From Phaseolus vulgaris (taxonomy: Eukaryota; Streptophyta; Magnoliopsida; Fabales; Fabaceae), in the NCBI RefSeq assembly GCF_000499845.2, contig NC_023759.2, positions 35,712,464 to 35,776,463 of the forward strand: a stretch of 64,000 nt of DNA. Reading direction: 5' to 3'. Each line of letters starts with the position of its first letter. Within the stretch, counting starts at the first letter, position 1. Positions 54,589 through 64,000 of the stretch are shown piece by piece. The notes beneath the pieces are model-generated. The model searched no databases. It was not told where the DNA came from and saw only the letters and a program-made list of their open reading frames with translations. Position numbers and translations under genes: made by a program.

Positions 54589-55006
54589 GTTTGAACCTGA
54601 ATTCTTTTCTTGGTTTCAAATGGTGAGAATAGAAAGAGAATGGCCAATGTGGGTAGCAAGTATTCACACAGATTTATAGCAGAATAAATGGATTGATATG
54701 GCAGTTATGAGTGGATATGCATGAAGATATTATGCTCTGAATTTGTGCAGAGAATCTTTGAAAATATGCACCAAATATTTAGGGTCACGATGCATACACT
54801 CAAATTCTTATTGAGCACCCAAACCATCAAATCGGTTACATAACCATGACCAAAACCGTCAAAGGTACAGAGGTTAATGCCCACTAAGTCAGTCAAGCAG
54901 TCAAATATCAGAATTTCTCTTTCCTAGTCATCAATGCATATCAGTGCAGAAAATAAACACATTCAATTGTGAATAAACAGATTTAATTTTTCACTGCTAG
55001 GTACAA

Positions 55007-55172
55007 TTGACATTTATAATACCCAATTCATTAAGCAGAAAATTAAACCTATCTTTGGCTAATGGTTTTGTGAACAAATCAGCAAGTTGTAAATCAGTAC
55101 CAATGAACTTAATATCACATGTTCCATTAGATATGTGTTCCCTTAGAAAATGATGCCTTATTTCAATGTGTT
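55007..55172 (-). pseudogene. pol: Copia RNase H, C-terminal end
   Basis: On the minus strand about 55 codons with IRHHFLREHISNGTCDIKFIG and LADLFTKPLAKDRF, matching the end of the pol at 8456-9853. Cut at 55172. Confidence 0.85.
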
Positions 55173-57475
55173 AGAGTAGTGAGTGATGTTAAGGGGTCTC
55201 TGTTAATTTATTGACAAAGGTTGAATAAACCAAGTTGTGTAGCATCTTGACTTGCGAGTGGCTTGTTATTTTAGGACTATAGCATCTTGACTTGTGTAGC
55301 AATAATTATATATGACTTTTGTCTTATTATTTTTTTCATTCCTACTCTGGCAATTCAATAGAAGATAACTTCGTGATGATATATCAGAACACATTGAAGA
55401 GAACTATTTATATAAATTTTGTTTGCTTAGTTTTAAGAAGAATGTGGTTTTGAGATTTTATTCAAATATTTTTTTTATTGCAAATGAATTCTCATTTAAG
55501 ATACACTTGACATTATTTTGTGTTTTGATCCTGTGCAAATATCACATAAGCCTGCTTTCAACCATAGGTAGCATCTAATGTAATACTTGTAGGGATTGCA
55601 AACCCTACCTACACCATTCTCTCTCTCATGCACTTCAATGATGTAATGATGCTGATGTAGTTCATTCAGGTTTCACATGTCACCTTTCTCACAAATTAAG
55701 TGTTTGATGAGAACATTTTTATGACTAGAAGAACATCCTTGCATTCACATGAGACTTTGAAATTTTTTATGTCAGCAATCCTCATCTGCTAAAATATTGA
55801 ACAAATTCACATCTATGAGGCACTCTTCCTGTAAGATAAACTGCATGGTTACATTCAGCATATAGTTTGCTTCGAAGTGATTGAACTTCTATGTACTAAC
55901 TGGTATAAAATAGAGTACAACAAAATATACTATGTTTGAGTTTTCAGACATTGTATGATCTGCGTTTTCAGACATTGTATTAATCTGATGCTTGGAATTG
56001 GAATAACTCATAATATTATGCATTATATTTAATTTATTAGCTTAGAAGAAATAAATATTTTTTAGATGGTTCAAAGAATTCCATTAAAACCAGTTTAGAG
56101 ATACGCATCAACTGTTCAAATCTATTTCATTGAATAATTTCTACCCAATTTTAAAACATAGAGGCACGTAGTTAGTGACATGTTGAGTTTTTGTTGAAAA
56201 GTTACTCAATTAGAAGTTTATGTTTTCTTATTCTGGGTGTAGATTGAAGAGCTCAAGCTTTGCTCCTCTGCTGAGGTAATTATTCCATGAGGTACCTTTT
56301 GTGAACTGGGACTAAGTTGAGTTCTTTTGGTTAGATTTATTGATATTTCACGGATTCCTGGGAGCAATTTCGGATAAACGAGAATGTAGATATAATTGAT
56401 GGTTCAAATCCTAACCCGCTAAAACTTCAGGTTTAATTGGAGATTTTCAGTTATGACTGAAATTGTCATTATCTTATTCATTTGTTGGCTCGATTGTGAT
56501 TTGAACATTCTATATGTTGCATAAGTTTTTATGCATAGTTGTGTGATATGGAAGCAAAAAGGTTCAGCTATACCATGTGATCAAAGATAATACATTGTTC
56601 TTTACGCTAAATGAGGCAAATATGTCAAATTGTTCTCTAAAAGCAATTTGAAACATCTATAGTGATTTAAGGGTATGTTGAGCTAAAGATAACTGCATAA
56701 CGGGAATATTAAATTAAAATGGTAGTCTGGAATTGAATGTAGCACAAGACTAGCTACTTCTTTTTTTCTTAATATAATACTAAGCATATATACGAGAAAT
56801 CTCATACTTAGCAGACTAAGTAACTCAAACAGGCCTACTACACAACCAAACGCAGATCATGCTTTGTTGCTCAGTAGTTCACCTCTGGTTTTTGGGTTTG
56901 TATGTGCTGCTGGATTCTCTACAACTTAAATGTATGGCTAGTCAAAAGTGTGATTTGCACCCCTGTTAGTTGCATCAGCCTCTGATTGCCACAACTAAAG
57001 CCTGTTTGTATTTCCAAACCTTATAATTGTATAACAATTGAACAGTGAGGCATTCCATAACAACATATATATGTTATGTATTATTGAAATGGAAGTAATG
57101 GAATATGAAATGTAGATACAACCAAACTAAAAGCTATATGGACCCTGCTGCAATGTAGCAACCTTCACGTTATGGACTCATTAGTTATAAAATCTTGCCC
57201 TCTACCTATCAGTCGTTTGCCCACATTCTGTGGCTTTTTCCTATCACCTACATTTGATCCTATTCAATTTGGATCAACTTAATCGATGCCTATTCCTGTT
57301 TTTTATGCTTATCTCCATACACTGTTATTCTGTGGTTTTTTATGCTTCTCTCCATACATTTGATCCTATTGTGATGTGATGATGAAGAACATGATGACAA
57401 TGATATGGACAATTGAGACTTTTAATAACTTTTAGCTAATTAAGTAGTCCAACACTGCTAAATAACTTATTCAGC
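55173..57475. other. No gene recognised
   Basis: Moderately A+T-rich with no repeat border. It could be intron or upstream sequence of the KNOX pseudogene that follows, but I see no MEINOX-domain text in it. Confidence 0.45.
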
Positions 57476-58632
57476 TTTGGACCTCTTATTCCCACCGAAA
57501 CTGAAAGATCTTTGATGGAGCGTTAGGCAGGAGTTGAAGCATGAGCTAAAACATGATATTGTTTTAGCAAAAAGTTATTATATAAGGTTGGAGATCCATT
57601 TTAATTAGAGGTAAAAGAAATTCTTGATATATACTGGATGAACTTTATAGATAAATCGATTTTCTAAAATTGAATTATTTTTAAATTACACTTACTAATA
57701 ATATGTTATCAAAGTCTACCTTAACTTAACTAAAGTTTGTTTTGTTGTACTTATCAATTGATGAGTTTGAATTTTTTTACAAAACCTCTATGAAAGAGAA
57801 GAGTCGGGAAGCTCCCAAGTGACACCACTTCCCTTTTAAAAGATTTGTACTTAATGCTTTTTAGAAGATATGTTTAAAAAAATATTAATAAACTTATATT
57901 ACTCCATTGTTGTCTAGTCATGTGTGGATCATCTTCATTTTTAACTTTGTTATTTATAGTTTTTAGTGCCAATGATGATGAGGAGATAACTATGTTGAGT
58001 GGAAAAGGATAAGATTACTATAATGTACCTAACTATAATGATACATTTAGTTGCACTCGTGAATGTTGTTTCAGGAAGAAGATAAAGCAAGGTTGGTGCA
58101 GGAAACAAGCTTGCAAGTAAGGCAGATAAATAACTGGTTCATAAATCAAAGGAAAAGGAATTGGCATACTAATCCTTCATCTTCTAGTGGCTCCAAAAGC
58201 AAACGCAAGAGGTGAGTTTGTAGTTTATTAGCCTCTTTTGTATCCACCACATCATGCATTATAATTGGAATTATTTATATCGTGTTTGGATAACACACGA
58301 TAATTAATAAACTCTACCCCACAAATTTATGGTTATACTATGAAAAAAGTCAAAGCAGGCTTTATCTTCATAAAAAATCAATTGATTATTTCTCATAATG
58401 AAACTATGCCAAACATATCCAAAAACCTTTTGACCCGGTGGTTGTAACTTGTAAGACTTATCTTGGAACACATGAGTTTGATCAATATGGTTTTAGGATT
58501 GTTTTTTTCATTTATATTTTGATAGACAATTTGTGAATCATGTAATCTAAACATACATTTAGGATGTTGAATGTTGTGTTTCTTGTGGGCAGTAGCAATG
58601 CAGGTGAAACAAGTAACCAGAGCTTCATGTGA
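57476..58632 (+). pseudogene. Class II KNOX homeobox pseudogene (KNAT3-like), 3' exons
   Basis: Four coding islands remain in the right order. 57476-57554 reads FGPLIPTETERSLMER then RQELKHELKH (the ELK region), with a 2-base loss after MER. 57786-57842 reads RRVGKLPSDTTSLLKD (homeodomain helix 1-2 loop). 58075-58211 encodes [30 protein letters not shown]..., homeodomain helix 3 with the invariant WF.N.R. 58593-58632 encodes the end, SNAGETSNQSFM and a stop. The last intron is intact (AAGAG/GTGAGT...GGGCAG/T) and keeps the frame. The KNOX1/KNOX2 domains and the AWWQSHSKWPYPT segment are missing. KNOX proteins are plant transcription factors; this copy cannot be functional. Confidence 0.88.
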
Positions 58633-58700
58633 ATAAACACTGATTTGAACAGGGATTTTCCATTATATCATCCTGGTATTGCACCTTATATAAAAAAAAT

Positions 58701-58840
58701 TATATGTTGTTGATGGTAGGTACTATGTGTTGTATTTTCAATATTTGTCATTTGCTTTCAAATGGTGAAGTGCATGCAGTAACCAAACTAATAATTCAAG
58801 AAAATCTCATTCTTATTATTCTCATTCATACCCTTTTACA
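58701..58840 (+). repeat. 140-bp direct repeat, copy 1
   Basis: Nearly identical to 59375-59515 (TACTATGTGTTGTATTTTCA...). It starts 69 bases after the KNOX stop codon. Confidence 0.9.
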
Positions 58841-59374
58841 ATAGTATAAAACAAAACAGGATGTATAAAACTGAGACACAATAGCATTTGATAGTTGTAA
58901 CATCTATTTAGTTAGTGTAGCAATTTAGTTGACTTATGAGTTTTGCATCTTTTGAAATCCAGGAGATTTGTGAGCATTCTTTTCTTAATTTTCTGCTTCA
59001 CCAAATACACCTCATTATTTTAGAAGGAACGTTCACTTTTCTGGAAAAAAGAGCACTAGCTAGACAGTGCATATTAGAATTTCCACCATGTTTTCTGACA
59101 TTTTGGCTATACTTTCTTTGATGAGTCTTAGCTACTTTGAGGAACATACTCTTGAATTATATGAAGCATATTGATTTGTAAGGTTAACATAAAAAGCAAA
59201 TATTTAACTTTTGAATTTTGTGCAGGTTTATGACTACTGTTAGTTCCTTGAAATATATGTAGCTGAAGTGACTTATAATAGTCTGTCAGTTCTTCCACCA
59301 CTTTAATTATTACCTTACCCACCATTATTTTAGTTGGTCAAATCTAATTATCACATTTGAGATGGTAAAATTTG

Positions 59375-59515
59375 TATATGTTGTTGATGGCAGGTACTAT
59401 GTGTTGTATTTTCAATATCTGTCATTTGCTTTCAAATGGTGAAGTGCATGCAGTAACCAAACTAATAATTCAAGAAAAATCTCATTCTTATTATTCTAAT
59501 TCATACCCTTTTACA
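59375..59515 (+). repeat. 140-bp direct repeat, copy 2
   Basis: Pairs with 58701-58840; few substitutions and one inserted A. Confidence 0.9.
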
Positions 59516-59748
59516 TTATGAAGGAGAAGTCTATTAAATCTCAGGTTATCTAGATACACAAGTATAAAATTGCAAATTAATTGTTAAAGTTGACCTGGTT
59601 TTGATGTTCATTACCTAGCTCTCCCAAGTTCAAACACTAAAAATCAGTTCCACTGTTTTTTATAATCATGCAAAACATGTATCCAAGTAACATTATAAGT
59701 TAAATTGTTTCCACTTTCTTTTTTGTTATCAAATTAGGTCAGATTATT

Positions 59749-60246
59749 ATGCTTTCTTTTTTTATGATGCCATTTTTTTTTCCAAGAACCTACCATGAGC
59801 GATTGAAAGCCCTCCAATCAGACAACTTTGAAGGATCAACTTCCATTAGCCAACTGATCAATCCAACAACAAAACTTCAATGCTGGAAGGATGTTGTTGG
59901 AGGCAAGAGTAGAGGTCGATGTTATGGCACTGCAGACTTGGCTTCCAACATTCGCCATGGAGTGTCTTCTCTAACCCAACCTTCAATACTTGCTCCTTCC
60001 AGTGATTACTTTTCTCATAATGAACAACTTCATCAATAAGTGATGCAAGCAAATGAAAGAGCCGATCAAGCAACTCAAATAGCTGCTCAAGCAAATAAAA
60101 AATGTGCAATGTTGGAGGATAAAATAAAGTTCATGGAGCAAAAGTTAACCATGATGATGGAGCGACAACTGGGTAACACCTCAACAAGCACAAGTCAAGT
60201 TCACCCTCACTATGCTCAGAACTTTGATGATCAACCCCTACCTTGA
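59749..60246 (+). pseudogene. CACTA-type plant transposase fragment (Transposase_24-like)
   Basis: A 96-codon piece followed, after one in-frame TAA (60037-60039), by a 68-codon piece. The first has TYHERLKALQSD and CWKDVVGGKSRGRCYGTADL, the conserved end of the plant transposase family that accompanies En/Spm (CACTA) elements. The second (ERADQATQIAAQANKKCAMLEDKI) is a coiled-coil tail, typical of the same proteins. Only the C-terminal region is present. The upstream part may lie in decayed exons but was not recognised. A probable CACTA terminus follows at about 61350-61371. Confidence 0.7.
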
Positions 60247-61349
60247 GTTCATCATTTTGTAAGTTTTCTTAAAATAATATTTGTGTATGGTACTATAACT
60301 TGTTTTTCCTTGTATTAACTAGATTTTGTTTCATTACCTCATTGAGGATAGGTCATCTGTGCAATTCATCTTGAGCCTTATCATCAGGGGAAGGATACAC
60401 AACTTTTGGGTAAGATGCATTTCTTAAGGTTTATGCTTTAGTGTTTAGACAAAGCTTAGTTTTGCTTAGCCCTTCCACAAGCTCTATCTTTTTTTTTTAT
60501 TGCAGATCTAGTTTCACTTTTGAAGTTAGTCTTAATTCCTAACCACCCTAAAGTTGCTTTTGGAGAAGTTTAGATGTGGCTGAAATATTAGTGTTTGATG
60601 TTATAAAATGATAAAAAAGTTTATTTTCCTTTGGTGGGTGATTAGATAGTAGAAGATACTGATTTACATGACATGCTTAGTATTCATTAGGATTCGGATA
60701 TTTGAGACATCTCTTGAACCATCATCATCTTTATGTTATGTTCATTTCTTTTTTGTTATGTAGTTACAGTAGTAGTCTTCTTGTTTCTTTTTATAGTTCG
60801 GTTGCTGGCTTGCTTTATGTAAGTCATCTATTTTTGTTAAGATATGTATCTTTTCTCATATGCACATACAATCTCTAATTAAGTATAACAAAAGTAAGTA
60901 TTTAAATGGAATATGAAGTATTATTTTCAACCTTTGTACACTTTCAAATTTATGCCTCAATACTTGTGTTTTATAAGAGTAGCTGTATAAAAAAAATTAT
61001 TTATTATCAAAAGTTACTAACAATGTCATATCATTACACATTTTATTTATAGAAATTGATCCTTTGCATATATTAATAAAGTATGTTTACAAAATTATAA
61101 TTTTATTTAATATATGTATTTATTAATTAGTAACTAATGCTTTTAATAATGAAATAATTATATATTTTTAGCTGTTAATGAAACTGTTAATAAATATTTT
61201 TTAAATGGACTATTTTTAATAAATTATTTGTATTTCTAAATAAAAGATGTCAATAGTGTTTTTTTATTGTTAAAATTTATGCTAGGAATCACAATGGAAG
61301 TATCAATAATGTTTATTAATAAATACTATTATACTTTTTTTTTTAGAGA
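60247..61349. other. No gene recognised, presumed CACTA 3' region
   Basis: A+T-rich, pyrimidine tracts near 60485-60505; no ORF. Confidence 0.4.
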
Positions 61350-61371
61350 CAATATCATTTCTTTAGTAGTG
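61350..61371 (-). mobile_element. Probable CACTA terminus
   Basis: Minus strand reads CACTACTAAAGAAATGATAT, the type of terminal inverted repeat seen in CACTA elements. It would be the right end of the element that carries the transposase fragment at 59749-60246. The matching left end was not found. Confidence 0.45.
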
Positions 61372-61762
61372 TAGTGTGTAACCTAAAGTAAGTTAAATCT
61401 GAATCCTAATGATTTTTCAAGACAAGTAAAAAGTATAAAGAAAATTTATAAATATAACTTTTTTATTAAGAAAAACATTTCTTCATCGTATTGCTCTTAA
61501 AATAATTGTATCTTTAATAATTAATTATTAAAAAATATAAAAGGTCAAAAGTAGGATAAATGCAATAAGAAATAGAGAAATAGAGTAATTTTAAATTTCA
61601 CATTAGTTAATGTAATTTTAAAATTGATTTATTTTAATAAAACAATATTTTTCTTTTTAATTATAATCAGATAAATTTAAAATATTTTTCAATAAAAAAA
61701 TTGCACCCCTTCTTTGTGTGTTAGGCTAAGCCTACACTTCAAATAAATAATATTCGTGGACA

Positions 61763-63766
61763 AAAGTTTTGGATTTTCAATTAATTGAATTTCGTTCAGT
61801 GAGACTTGGCTTGCTCCACGACCAAATAATTGAGAAATTTTATTTAAATAGCCCGCACGAGCAAAATTGACTCGCATAGTAACCAAAACTCTCATGTTTT
61901 CAATTAAGTGAATTTCGTCCAACGAGGTATTTTCTCTCCCAACGACTTTATATGATTTAGAAATTCTACTAAAATAACAAGTGATCCAATTGGTTCAAAT
62001 TGATTTTTTTTTTCATTTCTTATGTCAATAATTGAATATTTTGTTCCAAAACAACAATAACTTGAACTAATTTGACTCAATTGAAATATTCTAAATTTTT
62101 ACCACTATAATATACATTATAACTCATTTAAAATTCACTCACTCAAACTATACAAATTTAATCTCAAACATCTTCAACTCTTTTATATCGAGAATACCGG
62201 ACATAGCTAAACATCTGTCTACAAGAAACATTTAATCATTTTACACCATGAACATATTTAACATATCACCAACCATCCATCTTAAGATTCAAATAATTTG
62301 AATATACTCCACCAATACAAAATCTATATATAAAATTAAATATTGTTATCACATCACTTTCACACGTAGTTCATATAACCTAAGGTACTATCAAAACTTA
62401 ATTAGCTTCCCTTACCTTTTTAAATTGCTTAAATCAAGTTTAAGCTATCAATTTCACTACTCTTACAAAAAGATTAAACTTGTAAAAAAAACACTTTTAT
62501 CAACAATCTAAACATATCCCGTGCTCTTGAACTAGCAGAGACTCATCTTTGTCCGAGAAAGACTACATGCAAGACCCCTAGTCCACATGCATGAAACTTC
62601 TCAAAACTAACTCGAAAAATGAGTAAAGAGAAACTTACTCTAAAGAAAATTCTAATTTGGAAGCCTTGCTCTGTTCTCCACCAAAATTCCTAAGGTGAAC
62701 TCTAATTTACAAAAGGATGAACATATCCTTTAGAAATCTAGAGAAAAGGTAGAGAGAAAGAGTTATTAAAGATGATGGTTTTTTAAAATGAAATTTGAAT
62801 AGTTAATTTTTTTCTATTTATAAACTTTATACTTAAATTATAAAATATTCATAATTAATTTAGTTATACAACTTCAACTCTTAACAATTAACTAGGTTCT
62901 TACAAACATACTTCCAACAATTAGAAAAAAAATTATGAATAGACACCAATACTTGGTTATTTAAAAACAAATAGGAAGAATATAATTATGTTTTTTAGTT
63001 ATGTAGGAAATTTAATTGTTATTTAGTAATATTAGAAATTTAGAATCATTTTAAAATGTTACACATAAACACATAACACATTATTATGTTACTTAGTTGT
63101 AGTTAAAACTTATGTTATTTGACTAGTTTTAAATAATTGTATCTCTTTTATTATAATTATTTATTCTTATTGATGTCATAACACTAAAAAAATCATTAAA
63201 TAAAAATTAATTTTAGAGAGTAAAATAATTAATTATTATTTAACTAAATTAGGGACTTTTTATAAACTAAAAAAATTATTGGTATCTAAAGTAGTTTCTA
63301 TTATTAATAAAAATTTATAAAATACTTTCTAACTTGGTATCTATCTATTAGCTACCAAGATTTTAGCCACTCACTAATTTATATTCTAAATTAGTCTCTA
63401 TTAGTATTTTAGAGACCAATTTATAATCTAAAATATTAGTAGCTAAAACCTTGGTAGCTAATTTAGATACCAATTTAGAAATAATTTTATAAAGTTTTAT
63501 TAATAATAAAAACCACTTTAGATACAAATAATTTTTTGGTCTCTAAAATGGTATCTAATTTAATTAATATAGTGACTATTTATTTTTGGTCTCTAAGTTT
63601 AGTTACTATTTAATAAGTTTCTTGTAGTGTAAATTGTCATTTCCTTCTTGTGGTATATGGAAAATTTTAAAAAATAAAAGAAAGTTTTGTCCAATTTTTG
63701 TTAAAGATTAATGAACTTTAGTTAAATTTATGAGTATATTAGTTAAGTTTTTCAATTTAATACTCA
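61763..63766 (-). repeat. Outer inverted repeat, right arm (about 2.0 kb)
   Basis: Reverse complement of 22465-24463, carrying the same CACTA MITE at the same place. The arm ends exactly where a further CACTA MITE begins at 63767, so the true end may lie beyond the window. Confidence 0.88.
63182..63629 (-). mobile_element. CACTA-type MITE, 448 bp, orthologous to 22602-23047
   Basis: Ends CACTAAAAAAATC...TTCTTGTAGTG with duplication TAA on both sides (63179-63181 and 63630-63632), the reverse complement of the TTA at the left arm copy. Confidence 0.85.
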
Positions 63767-64000
63767 CACTACAAGAAAATCATGAAATAGAAACCAATTT
63801 TTAGAGACAAAAAATAATTAGTTGTTATAATGACTAAATTGGAGACCATTTTAGAGACTAAAAAAATTTTGGTTTCTAATTTAGTTTCTATTATTGATAA
63901 ATGGTTTCTAAATTGGTATCTAATTAGCAACCAAAGTTTTTGCTACCAAATTTAAAAACTAAATAATTGGTAGTTAAAACCTTGGTAGCTAATTAGATAC
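63767..64000 (+). mobile_element. CACTA-type MITE, third family member, running off the window
   Basis: Starts CACTACAAGAAAATCATGAAATAG and has the same internal strings (TTAGAGACAAAAAATAATTAG, GGTAGCTAATTAGATAC) as the two other MITEs. The right end is outside the window. Confidence 0.8.

Larger units (their letters stand above)
51240..55172 (-). mobile_element. Sirevirus-like copia element, 5'-truncated
   Basis: On the minus strand: end of RNase H (55172-55007), third ORF (54588-53440), polypurine tracts and a complete 1824-bp 3' LTR (53063-51240). Everything upstream of the RNase H end is missing; the break at 55172 is abrupt. It is the same family as 3909-20479 but a distinct subfamily, with a longer LTR and different flanks. 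Confidence 0.9.

Noticed and set aside
58936..59121. 61-codon open frame between the KNOX remnant and the transposase
   Set aside because: No domain, no splice context; chance frame in A+T-rich DNA.

Overview
The window is plant nuclear DNA, almost certainly from a dicot and probably a legume (an inference from the transposon families and A+T-rich background; no marker proves the species). I see no intact ordinary host gene, rRNA or functional tRNA. It is a nest of LTR retrotransposons (Ty1/copia Sirevirus; Ty3/gypsy Tekay, Tat and another lineage), CACTA DNA transposons and short TIR elements, plus one degenerate class II KNOX homeobox pseudogene.

Layout. 1-1337: a shrunken gypsy pol and its 3' flank. 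1338-3022: the 3' end of a Sirevirus-like copia element on the minus strand. 3023-3903: an LTR-like fragment that recurs at 20795-21165. 3909-20479: a full-length Sirevirus-like element on the minus strand (5-bp target duplication ATTTG, about 10.9 kb once insertions are subtracted). Its 3' LTR is split by a 991-bp solo LTR (4372-5362, duplication GCAGG). Its 5' LTR is split by a complete 4.65-kb element with long terminal repeats that encodes only Gag (15686-20339, duplication AAAAG), a TR-GAG-type element. A 561-bp block spanning a zinc knuckle and the protease start is present three times in tandem (11284-12966).

20480-34347: LTR fragments, the left arm of a 2-kb inverted repeat, then a chimera of a copia LTR plus gag (25090-27313) fused to the 3' two-thirds of a G+C-rich Tat-lineage gypsy element (27314-34347). 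The Tat part has a broken RNase H-integrase, 3' tandem repeats and, on the opposite strand, a two-exon gene (30517-33099) whose 198-nt GT-AG intron keeps the frame.

34346-50066: a second inverted repeat pair surrounds a CACTA TNP2 relic, a 698-bp TIR element with a 9-bp target duplication, and a Tekay chromovirus (39392-47078) followed by a second copy of its own leader. 50067-64000: a 406-bp solo LTR, another 5'-truncated Sirevirus with an intact third ORF, the KNOX pseudogene, a CACTA transposase relic and the right arm of the outer inverted repeat. Both inverted repeat pairs are roughly concentric around 42-43 kb.

Coding capacity is mostly dead: nearly every pol carries stops or frameshifts. 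Four things remain open: the third ORF of two Sirevirus copies, the Gag of the TR-GAG element, and the antisense Tat gene. Insertion boundaries were read by eye; percent identities were not computed.
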